Part shown: positions 11,428 to 20,392 of the stretch, piece by piece
Numbering within the stretch: the stretch's first letter is position 1
Layout: each line of letters begins with the position of its first letter
Assembly: GCF_024298925.1 (NCBI RefSeq)
Contig: NZ_CP101283.1
Coordinates: 1 to 64,000 of the forward strand
DNA from: Phenylobacterium sp. LH3H17
Lineage (GTDB): Bacteria > Pseudomonadota > Alphaproteobacteria > Caulobacterales > Caulobacteraceae
DNA length: 64,000 nucleotides
Direction of reading: 5' to 3'
Position numbers and translations under genes: made by a program
The notes under the pieces: generated by a model
The model's database searches: none
Told to the model about the DNA's origin: nothing
The model's input: only the letters and a program-made list of their open reading frames with translations

Positions 11428-12078
11428 TTAGGTTCCGCCCGCCTCAGAAGGCTTTTCCTCGCGCCAACTCTCAGGAGTAAGCGGGCTGAAGCCGGACAGG
11501 CGCCGGACATCGAATGTCCAACGATCGGCGCCGCGCCCCGCAAGGAAGGCGGTGTGTATCACATTCTCGCCCCCCAAGGCCAAACCCAATTCCTCGACGC
11601 CGAAGAGTCCGAAGACCTCGACCGGCTTGGGTGACTTGCGGGCCACATTCAGAATCTTGCGCCGGCCGTCCGGCGCGCCATCGGCGGCCTCGATCAGCCA
11701 GGCGGTCCTGCCGGCGCTCAGGCTGGCGGCGACCTTCTCATAGCCCGAGATAAGATCTCCGGCCCGCTTGGCAAGGCCCAGGCCGTCCAGGAGGCGTTTC
11801 CGCAGCAGGGTTTCGACCTGATCGGCCAGGCCCGGCCCGGCCGCCAGCTTGGTCTTGGCGGCCCGCGAGAACAGGCCTTTCTTGGCCGCGGCCTCGACCC
11901 CCGCCCGCGTCGCTTCGACCCATAGCCCCCGTCCCGGCAGCTTGCGCGCCAGGTCGGGAACCACGATGGCCCCCGGTCCGGCGACGAAGCGCAGCAGGCG
12001 CGCCTCGTCCATCACCTCGCCCGAGACGATGTCGCGACGCTCGCGAGCGGCTTCCGCCAGGGTTGCGGGGGCGTTCAA
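11428..12078 (-). CDS. ylxR: YlxR/DUF448 RNA-binding protein with a C-terminal L7Ae-like domain
   Basis: A 216-residue protein. The first 90 residues form a YlxR (DUF448) domain (RLLRFVAGPGAIVVPDLARKLPGRGLWV). The next 100 resemble an L7Ae-type fold (RAGDLISGYEKVAASLSAGRTAWLIEAADGA). Alphaproteobacteria often fuse these two domains, which sit as separate genes in Firmicutes. A role in RNA binding alongside NusA and IF-2 is likely but not specific. The start is TTG: it has AAGGA spaced 6 bases upstream, overlapping the nusA stop codon, and no ATG is available nearby. It lies between nusA and infB as usual. Confidence 0.88.
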   Translation of the reverse strand: MNAPATLAEAARERRDIVSGEVMDEARLLRFVAGPGAIVVPDLARKLPGRGLWVEATRAGVEAAAKKGLFSRAAKTKLAAGPGLADQVETLLRKRLLDGLGLAKRAGDLISGYEKVAASLSAGRTAWLIEAADGAPDGRRKILNVARKSPKPVEVFGLFGVEELGLALGGENVIHTAFLAGRGADRWTFDVRRLSGFSPLTPESWREEKPSEAGGT

Positions 12079-12086
12079 CAGGGTCC

Positions 12087-13814
12087 TTAGGCCTCCGTGG
12101 GCTGATCGGGTTCGGCCTCGGCGACCGCCTCGGCGTCAGCTTCGGGCGCGACCGCGGCGGCCGGACGCTGGCCGAACACGGCCTCGGCCTCGTTGTACTC
12201 GACCTCTTCCTCGACCTCGACCACGGGTTCCGGCGCCTCGACCCAGCCCATGGCGACGCGGGCGCGCATAATCAGCGCCTCGGCGTCGGCCGGGTCCATG
12301 TTGAAGCTTTCCAGGATGCCCTTCTCACGCACCCGCTCGCCGTCCTTGGTCTCGAACCAGCCGCGCAGGTCGTCGGGGATCAGGCCGGCGAGGTCCTCGA
12401 CGGACTTCACGTCGCCTTCGCCCAGGGCCACGGCCATGGGCAGGGTGACGCCCTCGATCTCCAGCAGGGCGTCCTCGACGCCGAGCGCCGTGCGCTTGGA
12501 GTCGTATTCGGCGGCGATCTTCTCAAGGAAGTCGCGAGCGCGGGCCTGGATTTCCTCGCCGGTGTCCTCGTCGAAGCCTTCGATGGCCGCGATTTCCGAG
12601 GCGTCCACATAGGCGACATCTTCCACCGTGGCGAAGCCCTCGGTGACCAGCAGTTGGGCGATGACCTCGTCGACGTCCAGGGCTTCCTGGAACAGCTGGG
12701 TGCGCTCGGAGAACTCGCGCTGGCGGCGCTCGCTTTCCTGGCTCTCGGTCATGATGTCGATTTGCCAGCCGGTGAGTTGGCTGGCCAGGCGGACATTCTG
12801 GCCGCGACGGCCGATGGCCAGCGACAGCTGCTCGTCGGGAACCACCACCTCTACGCGCTCGTCCTCCTCGTCCATCACCACCTTGGAGACTTCGGCGGGG
12901 GCGAGGCCGTTGACGATGAAGGTCGCCTCGTCCGGGCTCCACTGGATGATGTCGATCTTCTCGCCCTGCAGTTCGGCCACCACCGCCTGCACGCGCGAGC
13001 CGCGCATGCCGACGCAGGCGCCGACGGGATCGATGGAGCTGTCGTTGGAAACCACGGCCATCTTGGCGCGCGAGCCCGGATCGCGGGCCACGGCGCGGAT
13101 CTCGATCACGCCGTCATACACCTCGGGAACTTCCTGCGCGAACAGCTTGGCCATGAAGCCGCCATGGGCGCGGCTGAGCAGGATCTGCGGGCCCTTGGTC
13201 TCGCGACGGACGTCGTAGATGTAGCAGCGGATCCGGTCGCCGATATTGAAGTTCTCGCGCGGGATCGACTGGTCGCGGCGCATGATGCCTTCGCCGCGGC
13301 CAAGGTCGACGACGGTGTTGCCGTACTCGACCCGCTTGACCACGCCGTTGACGATCTCGCCGACCCGGTCCTTGAACTCCTCGAACTGGCGCTCGCGCTC
13401 GGCCTCGCGGACCTTGCCGGTCACCACCTGGCGAGCCATCTGGGTCTGCACCCGGCCGAACTCGAAGGGCGGCAGGATCTCTTCGTAGGTCTTGCCGACC
13501 GCGGCGTCCTTGTAGACGCGCTTGGCGTCCGAGAGGCGCATGATGCCGACCGGCTCCTCTTCGCCGGCCTCGACGTCCCAGCTCACCCCGTCATCGACGA
13601 TGGTGACCACCCGCTTGACGGTGGTCTCGCCGGTCTTGGGATCGATATGGACCCGGATGTCGTGCTCGGCGCCGTAACGCGAGCGCGCGCCCTTCTGGAT
13701 CGCCTCCTCGATCGCCTCGATGACGATCTCCTTGTCGATCGACTTTTCGCGGGCCACGGCCTCGGCGATCTGGAGCAGTTCAAGCCGGTTGGCGGAGATG
13801 CCGGTCAGGCTCAT
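12087..13814 (-). CDS. nusA: transcription termination/antitermination factor NusA
   Basis: NusA binds RNA polymerase and nascent RNA and tunes pausing, termination and antitermination. The 575-residue protein has an N-terminal polymerase-binding domain, then an S1 domain ([22 protein letters not shown]). Two KH domains follow ([29 protein letters not shown]). Two helical acidic repeats lie in the C-terminal half, and the protein ends in an Asp/Glu/Ala-rich tail. The length fits alphaproteobacterial members. It follows rimP by 12 bases and precedes ylxR by 8, so the three are one transcript. Confidence 0.98.
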   Translation of the reverse strand: MSLTGISANRLELLQIAEAVAREKSIDKEIVIEAIEEAIQKGARSRYGAEHDIRVHIDPKTGETTVKRVVTIVDDGVSWDVEAGEEEPVGIMRLSDAKRVYKDAAVGKTYEEILPPFEFGRVQTQMARQVVTGKVREAERERQFEEFKDRVGEIVNGVVKRVEYGNTVVDLGRGEGIMRRDQSIPRENFNIGDRIRCYIYDVRRETKGPQILLSRAHGGFMAKLFAQEVPEVYDGVIEIRAVARDPGSRAKMAVVSNDSSIDPVGACVGMRGSRVQAVVAELQGEKIDIIQWSPDEATFIVNGLAPAEVSKVVMDEEDERVEVVVPDEQLSLAIGRRGQNVRLASQLTGWQIDIMTESQESERRQREFSERTQLFQEALDVDEVIAQLLVTEGFATVEDVAYVDASEIAAIEGFDEDTGEEIQARARDFLEKIAAEYDSKRTALGVEDALLEIEGVTLPMAVALGEGDVKSVEDLAGLIPDDLRGWFETKDGERVREKGILESFNMDPADAEALIMRARVAMGWVEAPEPVVEVEEEVEYNEAEAVFGQRPAAAVAPEADAEAVAEAEPDQPTEA

Positions 13815-13826
13815 GGGTGTCGTCCT

Positions 13827-14375
13827 TTATTCGGAGGTCTCTTGTTGCGGGTCGTCGCCGACGAGGCGGGCGGCGCGCTCTTCGGCGCCGCGCTTCATCA
13901 GCGCATCGGTCAGGATCAGCTTGGCCTCGACCACCCAGGCGAAGGGGACCAGGGCGGTCGCCTCCTCCCCTTCCAGGTCGATGGCGATGTTCTCGTCTTC
14001 CACCCCGGCCAGGACGCCGCGGAAGCGCTTGCGTCCCTCGGCCACGCGGTCGAGTTCGATGCGGGCCTCGTGGCCCTCATAGTTGGCGAAGTCCTTCAGC
14101 CGGGTCAGCGGCCGGTCGACCCCAGGCGAGGAGACCTCCAGCGTATACTCCCCGGAGATCGGGTCGGCGGCGTCCATGATCTCGGAGATGGCCCGGCTGA
14201 GCCGCGCGCAGTCCTCGACCACCATCTCGCCGTCGGGCGTCTCGGCCATGATCTGCAGGCGCCGGGCGTGCTCGCCGCCCATCAGGCGCAGGCGCACGAT
14301 CTCATAGCCGGCGGCTTCGGCCACGGGGTCGAGCAGCTCCAGGAGCTTTTGATCCTCTGCGGTCTTGCCACGCAT
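13827..14375 (-). CDS. rimP: ribosome maturation factor RimP
   Basis: RimP aids 30S maturation. The 182-residue protein has the family landmarks [38 protein letters not shown] and [14 protein letters not shown], then the SH3-like C-terminal half. It is the first gene of the rimP-nusA-ylxR-infB unit. The divergent ppa gene lies upstream, and a terminator-like hairpin sits in the leader between them, 24 bases before the ATG. Confidence 0.96.
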   Translation of the reverse strand: MRGKTAEDQKLLELLDPVAEAAGYEIVRLRLMGGEHARRLQIMAETPDGEMVVEDCARLSRAISEIMDAADPISGEYTLEVSSPGVDRPLTRLKDFANYEGHEARIELDRVAEGRKRFRGVLAGVEDENIAIDLEGEEATALVPFAWVVEAKLILTDALMKRGAEERAARLVGDDPQQETSE

Positions 14376-14398
14376 AAGCTTGGCCGCTCTCCGGCAAC

Positions 14399-14428
14399 AA
14401 AAAAGCGGCCGGGCCGAAGCCTGCCGCT
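14399..14428 (-). terminator. terminator-like hairpin in the rimP leader (possible attenuator)
   Basis: On the minus strand AGCGGC pairs with GCCGCT, with an inner GGC-loop-GCC helix, and is followed at once by TTTTTT. The only minus-strand transcription that could reach it starts within the rimP-ppa spacer, because ppa runs the other way. So it would act inside the rimP leader. That suggests attenuation of the nusA-infB transcript, where NusA itself could be the sensor. Confidence 0.6.
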
Positions 14429-14636
14429 CGTAGGCGCTATCCAGCGCTAACGGACGATGTGGAGGCCTGTATAGCGCGCGGACGGAGGCTTGTCACGGGG
14501 TGTCGACACGGTGCGTCCATCGCGCAGTTGCAAGGATTTGCGTCCGCTGACGCTCTGGCGCCCTTCCCTCTCCGCCCGTCTTGGTCCACACACCGCCCGC
14601 TTTCTTTTTTTGTGTTCGGACAAGGTCCTCCTCCCC

Positions 14637-15185
14637 ATGGACATCACCAAGATCCCCGTCGGCGTGAACCCGCCCTACGACGTCAACGCCATCATCGAGA
14701 TCCCGCAGGGCGGCGAGCCGGTGAAGTATGAGCTGGACAAGGAATCCGGGGCGATCTTCGTCGACCGCTTCCTGCACACGGCCATGTACTATCCAGGCAA
14801 TTACGGCTTCATCCCCCACACCCTGTCCGACGACGGCGATCCGATGGACGTGCTGGTGGTGGGTCCGACCCCGGTGGTGCCCGGCGCGGTGATCCGCGTG
14901 CGGCCGATCGGCACCCTGATGATGGTCGACGAGGCCGGTGGCGACGAGAAGGTCCTGGCCGTGCCGGTGGACAAGCTGCACCCGTTCTACGCCGGCGTGG
15001 ATTCCTGGCGAGGCCTGCCGACCATCCTCACCGAGCAGATCGCCCACTTCTTCCAGCACTATAAGGACCTGGAAAAGGGCAAGTCGGTGGAGATCGTCCG
15101 CTGGGCCGATCCCGAGGAAACCGGCGAGCTGATCCGCCAGGGCATCGAACGCGCCAACGCCGCCGGCAAGGGCTGGAAGGACTAG
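14637..15185 (+). CDS. ppa: inorganic pyrophosphatase
   Basis: Family I soluble pyrophosphatase, hydrolysing PPi to two phosphates in the cytosol. The 182-residue protein has the family signature DGDPMDVLVV (metal-binding aspartates near residues 66-71), the lysine and tyrosine contacts in VKYELDKESGAIFVDR, and YPGNYGFIPHT. The ATG at 14637 matches the family start (MDITKIPVG). A longer upstream in-frame reading has no support. It is divergent from rimP across a 261-base spacer, which also holds a perfect GTGTCGACAC palindrome at 14500-14509. Confidence 0.97.
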   Translation: MDITKIPVGVNPPYDVNAIIEIPQGGEPVKYELDKESGAIFVDRFLHTAMYYPGNYGFIPHTLSDDGDPMDVLVVGPTPVVPGAVIRVRPIGTLMMVDEAGGDEKVLAVPVDKLHPFYAGVDSWRGLPTILTEQIAHFFQHYKDLEKGKSVEIVRWADPEETGELIRQGIERANAAGKGWKD

Positions 15186-15213
15186 CTCTCCAGTCGGCTA
15201 GCATCGGGATTAG

Positions 15214-15357
15214 AGATGCTCCCCCTCTGGGGGAGCTGTCAGCGAAGCTGACTGAGGGGGACTTTGACTCGCTTCGGCGCCCTTCAACCCCCTCCGACTC
15301 TCCGCTTCGCTCCGAGCCACCTCCCCCAAAGTCGCGCTGCGCGCTGGGGGAGGATCT
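15214..15357. repeat. MITE-like palindromic repeat element, copy A
   Basis: A 144-bp intergenic element starts AGATGCTCCCC and ends GGGGAGGATCT, an imperfect terminal inverted repeat. It contains the core GGGGGAGCTGTCAGCGAAGC with the internal hairpin GTCAGC-GAA-GCTGAC. Related copies lie at 55691-55822 and, rearranged, at 62584-62668. It sits between the 3' ends of ppa and trmB. No transposase is encoded. Confidence 0.8.
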
Positions 15358-15366
15358 GGCCCGCGC

Positions 15367-16044
15367 CTATTTGCGAACGAAGTCGAAGAACACCGGGGCG
15401 CAGTCGCCCAGGCGCTTTTCCTCATAGCGGGTGGTGATGTGGTCGGCGGGCGGCGTACGCCAGTCGTCGGCCCGCTCCGCCTGCCATTCGAAGTGGGGCG
15501 AGGCCAGGACGCGTTCCAGCGCCCAGTCGGCATAGCCCGCCACGTCGGTGGCGAAGCGCAGGCGCCCGCCCGGCTTCAGCACCCGGGCCAGGTCTTCCAG
15601 CACCTCGGGCTGCAGGATGCGCCGCTTGTGGTGGCGCGCCTTGGGCCAGGGGTCGGGGAACAGGATGAAGACCCGCTCCAGGCTGGCGTCCGGCAGGTGG
15701 GCGATCAGCTCGCGCGCGTCGCCGTCCTGGATACGGACGTTCTTCAGGCCCTGTTCGGAAACGTGGCGCACGGCGCTGGCAACCCCGTTCAGGAACGGTT
15801 CGCAGCCGATGATCAGCACCTCGGCCGCGCGGCCGGCCTGGGCCGCCATATGCTCGCCGCCGCCGAAGCCGATCTCCAGCCAGACCTCGCGCGCCTCCGG
15901 CATCAGCTCGCGCGGATCGAAGGGGACCTGCGGCGCGCGGATCTGCGGCAGCAGGGTCTCCACAAGGGCGGCTTGGCGCGGCTTGATCGGGCGCGACTTG
16001 ATGCGCCCGTAGGAGCGCATCAACGGATGGGCGGTCTCTTCCAT
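15367..16044 (-). CDS. trmB: tRNA (guanine-N7-)-methyltransferase
   Basis: TrmB methylates G46 in the tRNA variable loop using S-adenosylmethionine. The 225-residue protein has the SAM-binding loop WLEIGFGGGEH, the acidic GCEPFLNG strand, and the family-specific LFPDPWPKARHHKRR block. It ends with the TRYEEKRL motif. It is in a good place to use the product of metK, which lies upstream on the same strand, although a terminator separates the two. A repeat element follows directly. Confidence 0.96.
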   Translation of the reverse strand: MEETAHPLMRSYGRIKSRPIKPRQAALVETLLPQIRAPQVPFDPRELMPEAREVWLEIGFGGGEHMAAQAGRAAEVLIIGCEPFLNGVASAVRHVSEQGLKNVRIQDGDARELIAHLPDASLERVFILFPDPWPKARHHKRRILQPEVLEDLARVLKPGGRLRFATDVAGYADWALERVLASPHFEWQAERADDWRTPPADHITTRYEEKRLGDCAPVFFDFVRK

Positions 16045-16077
16045 GGGCGGCCTCTACCCCGCCGGGGCCGCAATGAC

Positions 16078-16106
16078 AAAGGCCGCCGCGTTGTCACGCG
16101 ACGGCC
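16078..16106 (-). terminator. intrinsic terminator of metK
   Basis: An 11-bp stem with one G-T pair, GGCCGTCGCGT against ACGCGGCGGCC on the minus strand, closes a 4-base loop and is followed by TTTG. It lies 27 bases past the metK stop codon. Confidence 0.8.
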
Positions 16107-16132
16107 CTGCTCGAGTCGACGCGCCTATGGGA

Positions 16133-17353
16133 TCAGGCCAGGCCCTTCAGCTGGTCGACCAGGTCGGTCTTTTCCCAGGAGAAGCCGCCTTCGTTGTCCG
16201 GCTGGCGGCCGAAATGGCCATAGGCCGCGGTGCGGGCGTAGATCGGGCGGTTGAGCCCGAGGTGCTCACGGATGGCGCGCGGCGTGGCGCCGCCGATCAT
16301 CTGCGGCAGGGCGAGCTCCAGCTTGGTCGGATCGACCTCGCCGGTGCCGTGCAGGTCCACATAGAAGCTGAGCGGGTTGGCGACGCCGATGGCGTAGCTG
16401 ATCTGGATGGTGCACTTACGCGCCAGGCCCGAGGCCACGACGTTCTTGGCCAGGTAGCGGCAGGCGTAGGCCGCCGAGCGGTCGACCTTGGTCGGGTCCT
16501 TGCCGGAGAACGCGCCGCCGCCGTGCGGCGAGGCGCCGCCATAGGTGTCGACGATGATCTTGCGGCCGGTGATGCCGGCGTCGCCGTCCGGGCCGCCGAT
16601 CAGGAAACGGCCGGTCGGGTTGACGTGCCACTTGGTCTTCTTGGTCAGCAGACCGGCGGGCAGGACGCTTTCCACATAGGGCTTGATCAGCGCCTGGATG
16701 CGCTTCGAATTGGCCCCGAGGTCGCCGATCTTCTTCTTGTGCTGGGTGGAGACCACGATCTGCAGGATCTCGACCGGCCGGCCGTCCTGATAGAGCACGG
16801 TCACCTGGCTCTTGGCGTCGGGCTCCAGGGCCTCGCACTCGCCTGAGTGACGGACCTCGGCCAGACGGCGCAGGATGTCGTGGGAGAACTGCAGGGTGGC
16901 CGGCATCAGGGCCGGGGTCTCGTCGCAGGCGTAGCCGAACATGATGCCCTGGTCGCCGGCGCCCTCTTCCTTCTTGTCGGTCGAGTCCACGCCCACGGCG
17001 ATGTCGGCCGACTGGGCGTGCAGGTAGTTCTGGAACCTGGCCTTTTCCCAGTGGAAGCCCTTCTGGGCATAGCCAATGTCCTTCACCGCGGCGCGGACCT
17101 TGGGCTCCAGGCTGGCCAGGATGTCCTTGGTGAGCTGCTTGCTCTCGGCCTTGGAGCTGCCCGGCTTGCCGGCGCGCACTTCCCCGGCCAGCACGATGCG
17201 GTTCGTGGTCACCAGGGTCTCGCAGGCCACCCGAGCCTCGGGCTCGGCGGCCAGGAAGGCGTCCACGACCGTATCGGAGATGCGGTCGGCCACCTTGTCC
17301 GGATGGCCTTCGGACACGCTTTCGCTGGTGAAGATATAGGAGGAACGGCTCAA
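16133..17353 (-). CDS. metK: S-adenosylmethionine synthetase
   Basis: MetK makes SAM from methionine and ATP. The 406-residue protein starts [20 protein letters not shown] and has the signatures DQGIMFGYA and [16 protein letters not shown], all conserved. The only sensible start is a TTG at 17353 (giving [11 protein letters not shown]), with GGAGC 8-9 bases upstream. The next start codons upstream would add about 35 residues with no family match. A palindromic operator candidate lies about 70 bases upstream (17423-17440). The XRE regulator gene is upstream on the same strand. Confidence 0.96.
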   Translation of the reverse strand: MSRSSYIFTSESVSEGHPDKVADRISDTVVDAFLAAEPEARVACETLVTTNRIVLAGEVRAGKPGSSKAESKQLTKDILASLEPKVRAAVKDIGYAQKGFHWEKARFQNYLHAQSADIAVGVDSTDKKEEGAGDQGIMFGYACDETPALMPATLQFSHDILRRLAEVRHSGECEALEPDAKSQVTVLYQDGRPVEILQIVVSTQHKKKIGDLGANSKRIQALIKPYVESVLPAGLLTKKTKWHVNPTGRFLIGGPDGDAGITGRKIIVDTYGGASPHGGGAFSGKDPTKVDRSAAYACRYLAKNVVASGLARKCTIQISYAIGVANPLSFYVDLHGTGEVDPTKLELALPQMIGGATPRAIREHLGLNRPIYARTAAYGHFGRQPDNEGGFSWEKTDLVDQLKGLA

Positions 17354-17422
17354 GACGATAGCTCCGGAAAATGGGCGCGGACCACCGCTTCCGGGCGATC
17401 CGACTGAACGTCGGCGCGAACC

Positions 17423-17440
17423 TATAAAGAAATCCTTATA
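17423..17440 (-). promoter_or_regulatory. palindromic operator candidate upstream of metK
   Basis: TATAAAGA-AA-TCCTTATA is an 18-bp inverted repeat with one mismatch, A/T-rich against a GC-rich background. It lies 70-90 bases upstream of the metK TTG, where the promoter should be. From memory it resembles the operator proposed for SahR-type ArsR-family regulators of methionine-cycle genes in alphaproteobacteria. The match to that regulator is inference. Confidence 0.5.
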
Positions 17441-17479
17441 TCCCGCAAGCGCGAGCATTCCGCGCTTGGTTAAGGCGCC

Positions 17480-17893
17480 CTAGGCCTCGTCCTCCTCCTC
17501 GACCATGGCGCGCACCAGGTCGAGGATGCGCCGGCGCACTCGGGCGCGGCGGATCTTGGGGAAGGTGTCGGCCAGTTCCAGGCCCTCGGCGGTGAGCAGG
17601 AAGGCCTGGGCGCCGGGCCTGGCTTCCACGGCCTCCAGCCCCACCGCGTCGCCCTCGGGCAGGCCTTCGTAGAAATAGGCGATGGTGGTCTTCAGCGCCC
17701 GGGCCATCTCATAGAGCTTGGAGGCCGAGACCCGGTTGGCGGCGCGCTCGTACTTCTGCACCTGCTGGAAGGTCAGGCCGATGGCCTCGGCGAGCCTTTC
17801 CTGGCTGACGCCCATCTCCTTCCGGCGCAGTCGAATGCGCAGACCCACATGCAGATCGACCGGGTTGGGGGCAGCGTCGGGTTCCTTGGCCAT
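17480..17893 (-). CDS. XRE-family transcriptional regulator
   Basis: A 137-residue cytosolic DNA-binding protein. Residues 14-70 form a helix-turn-helix of the Cro/CI type (RIRLRRKEMGVSQERLAEAI, then LTFQQVQKYERAANRVSASKL). The C-terminal half is basic (RRARVRRRILDLV) and ends in a very acidic tail (VEEEDEA). Such single-domain regulators are common in Rhizobiales and Caulobacterales and act in stress or quorum responses. The target is unknown. It lies between lnt and metK on the same strand, with 126 bases before metK that hold the palindromic operator. Confidence 0.88.
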   Translation of the reverse strand: MAKEPDAAPNPVDLHVGLRIRLRRKEMGVSQERLAEAIGLTFQQVQKYERAANRVSASKLYEMARALKTTIAYFYEGLPEGDAVGLEAVEARPGAQAFLLTAEGLELADTFPKIRRARVRRRILDLVRAMVEEEDEA

Positions 17894-17949
17894 CCCTAAC
17901 CCTAGACGAAGGGGAGCCTGACCGTCAAAAAATTGACGACCCCGTCATT

Positions 17950-19512
17950 TCAAGGCCGGCGCCTGACCCGCCCCAGCGCCAGAATCGCCCCTGAAATGAG
18001 CAACATCGCGGCGAAAGCGGCGTCCCCGAAGCGGGAATACGGGGTCGTCGGCAGGGCTGCGGGCAGCGCCGCGTCGATCACCCCTTCCATACCCAGGCCA
18101 AGCTTGGCCTTGGTGCGTCCGTGGGCGTCGATCATGGCCGAGACGCCCGTGGGCGTGGCCCGCACGATGGGCAGGCCCTCCTCGATGGCCCGGTAGCTGG
18201 CGATATTCAGGTGCTGCAGCGGCCCGCTGGTCCCGCCGAACCACGCGTCGTTGGAGACGTTGAGCAGCCAGGCCGGCCGCAGCCCCGCCCGTTGCGCCGC
18301 CACCCCGGAGAAGTGCGGGAACAGGGCCTCGTAGCAGATCAGCGGTTGAAAGGCGGGCAGGCCGCGCGGCGCCAGCGGCCGGGGCTCGGGGCCGGCGGTG
18401 AAGTCCTCGGGCATGTGGACCAGGCTGCGGATCCCCAACCGGGTCGCCAGGTCGCCAAGGGGCAGGAACTCGCCGAACGGCACCAGCCGGTGCTTGTCAT
18501 AGACCCCGGTGACCGTGAACCCGCTCCCCTCGCGGCGCAGGGCGACCAGGCTGTTGAAATAGTCCACGCCGCCGGTCGGCGAGAGCCCGGCGCGGTTGGC
18601 GCCCATCAGCAGGGTCTGGCCCGGCGCCACCGCCTCGGCCAGTCGGTCCACGTAGGGGCTGCCGGGCGCCAGCAGATCGTCGATCACCGCCGGCAGGGCG
18701 CCTTCCGGCCAGACCACGATCTGCGGCGTCGCCCCGCCCTGGCGGGTGAGCCGCCCGTAGGCCGCGACGATCGCGTCGAGGTTCTCGGGCTTCCACTTGT
18801 CCTTCTGATCGATATTGGCCTGGACGATGCGCACCCGCGGCGCATCGGCGGCCGGAGCGGGCGCGGCGGCCAACCGCGCGGCGCCGGCGACATGGAGGCC
18901 CGCCAGGGCCAGGGCGGCGATCCCCACCGCCACGGCCCGCGTCCGGCGCGGCGCGGCGTCCAGGATCAGGATCGGAGCCGCGGCGATCGCCAGGGTGATC
19001 CAGGTGAGACCGTAGGCGCCGACGATGGCCGCGGCCTGGGACACCATACCGCCCGCCGGCCAGGTCTCGCCCGGCAGGTTCCAGGGAAAGCCCGTCAAGA
19101 CATGCCCCCGCGTCCATTCCAGCGCCGCGAGGATCCCGGCGAACGCCAGCACCCTCCAGGGGCCTCTGGGCGCCGCCCACCGGTAGGCTAGGGCCGCCAG
19201 ACCCCAGAACAGGGCGAGGCCCCCGGCCATGAACATCAGGGCGAAGGGCGCCATCCAACCCTGGTTGGCGGCGTCCACCTGGAAGGGCTCGGTGATCCAC
19301 CAGACGCCGACCGCGAAATAGCCGACCCCGGCCAGCCAGCCCCGGAAGAAGGCCGAGCGCTTCGGCCGAGCACCCTCGGTCTCGATCAAACCCAGCAAGA
19401 GGGCGTAGCCCAGCAGGCCGGGCAGCAGTCCGAACGGCGGGTGAGCGAACCCGGCCGCCAGGCCGGCGGCGAGCGCCAGCAGGCGCGCGGGCCAGGCGGA
19501 CAGAAGCTTCAG
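17950..19512 (-). CDS. lnt: apolipoprotein N-acyltransferase
   Basis: Lnt adds the third acyl chain to lipoproteins at the inner membrane, using phospholipid. The catalytic triad of the nitrilase domain is readable: Glu in VVWPEGALP, Lys in YDKHRLVPFGEFLP and Cys in LICYEALFPHF. Several membrane segments precede it. The reading frame continues 5' of the first TTG (19398) through a typical N-terminus (a hydrophobic run, then FAHPPFGLLPGLLGYALL). It reaches a CTG at 19512 with no ATG, GTG or TTG before the next in-frame stop near 19570. I therefore place the start at the CTG, giving 520 residues. It follows corC within 4 bases. Confidence 0.88.
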   Translation of the reverse strand: MKLLSAWPARLLALAAGLAAGFAHPPFGLLPGLLGYALLLGLIETEGARPKRSAFFRGWLAGVGYFAVGVWWITEPFQVDAANQGWMAPFALMFMAGGLALFWGLAALAYRWAAPRGPWRVLAFAGILAALEWTRGHVLTGFPWNLPGETWPAGGMVSQAAAIVGAYGLTWITLAIAAAPILILDAAPRRTRAVAVGIAALALAGLHVAGAARLAAAPAPAADAPRVRIVQANIDQKDKWKPENLDAIVAAYGRLTRQGGATPQIVVWPEGALPAVIDDLLAPGSPYVDRLAEAVAPGQTLLMGANRAGLSPTGGVDYFNSLVALRREGSGFTVTGVYDKHRLVPFGEFLPLGDLATRLGIRSLVHMPEDFTAGPEPRPLAPRGLPAFQPLICYEALFPHFSGVAAQRAGLRPAWLLNVSNDAWFGGTSGPLQHLNIASYRAIEEGLPIVRATPTGVSAMIDAHGRTKAKLGLGMEGVIDAALPAALPTTPYSRFGDAAFAAMLLISGAILALGRVRRRP

Positions 19513-19516
19513 GGTC

Positions 19517-20392
19517 CTAGGCCTCGACCATGGGTTCGGGCTTGGCGGCGGGCTTGAACCGCACGCGCTTCACCCGCCGGGGATCGGCGTCCAGCACCTG
19601 GATCTCGAAGCCGCCGGGATGGGCGATGACCTCGCCCCGCTGCGGCACGCGTCCGGCGAGGGCCGACACCAGGCCGCCCACGGTGTCGATCTCCTCGTCC
19701 AGGTCGGGCGGGGCCAGATCGGTGTCGAGCGCCGCCTCGAGCTTCTCCAGCGGCGCGCGGCCGTCCACCTCGAACACCCCACCGGGACGCGGCGTGACGC
19801 TGGCGACGGCGGCCTCGTCGTGCTCGTCGTCGATGTCGCCGACCACCGCCTCGACCAGGTCCTCCATGGTCACCAGGCCGTCGGTGCCGCCGAACTCGTC
19901 GATGACCAGGGCCATGTGGGTGCGTTCGGCCTGCATGCGCAGCAGCAGGTCGGCGCAGCGCATGGAGCCCGGCACATAGAGCACCTCGCGGCGCAGCTTC
20001 TGCAGGATCAGGTCGCTGGGGCCGGGCCGCTTCCCACGTCCGGCCAGCAGCTTGAAGATGTCCTTGACGTGGATCACGCCGATGGGGTCGTCGAGGGTCT
20101 CGCGGAAGATCGGCATGCGGCTGTGCTCGGCCTCGGCGAATCGCTCCACCACCTCGGCGAAGGGGGTCGACAGCTCGACGGCCACGATGTCCACCCGAGG
20201 CGTCATCACGTCGTCCACCCGCATGGTCTGGAAGGCGGCGGCCTGCTCCACCAGGGCGCCGCCGGCGCCGTTGGCGGACGGGACGGCCAGGACCTCGCCG
20301 GCCTTGCCGCGCAGTCGGCGGAGGAAGGCCCGAACGCCCCGGCTCTGCCGGGCGGGTTCGGGCGGTCTGGAACCGTCGGAGGAGTTAGCCAT
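19517..20392 (-). CDS. CorC/HlyC-type CBS-domain protein
   Basis: A 291-residue cytosolic protein in the CorC family. The order is a basic N-terminus, two CBS domains (VDDVMTPRVDIVAV; IGVIHVKDIFKLL; MALVIDEFGGTDGLVTMEDL), then a CorC-HlyC transporter-associated domain (VFEVDGRAPLEKLEAAL). Members bind adenine nucleotides and are linked to magnesium/cobalt efflux or membrane stress. The ATG (MANSSDG) overlaps the end of ybeY by 8 bases, which argues for coupling. The gene order ybeY-corC-lnt is widely conserved in proteobacteria. Confidence 0.9.
   Translation of the reverse strand: MANSSDGSRPPEPARQSRGVRAFLRRLRGKAGEVLAVPSANGAGGALVEQAAAFQTMRVDDVMTPRVDIVAVELSTPFAEVVERFAEAEHSRMPIFRETLDDPIGVIHVKDIFKLLAGRGKRPGPSDLILQKLRREVLYVPGSMRCADLLLRMQAERTHMALVIDEFGGTDGLVTMEDLVEAVVGDIDDEHDEAAVASVTPRPGGVFEVDGRAPLEKLEAALDTDLAPPDLDEEIDTVGGLVSALAGRVPQRGEVIAHPGGFEIQVLDADPRRVKRVRFKPAAKPEPMVEA

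Noticed and set aside
12063..14450. Plus-strand open frame of 795 codons across nusA and rimP
   Set aside because: Both strands are open because of GC skew at the third codon position; NusA and RimP motifs fix the minus strand.
17354..17480. SAM riboswitch in the metK leader
   Set aside because: The leader is too short and lacks the expected helices; the A/T palindrome looks like a protein operator.
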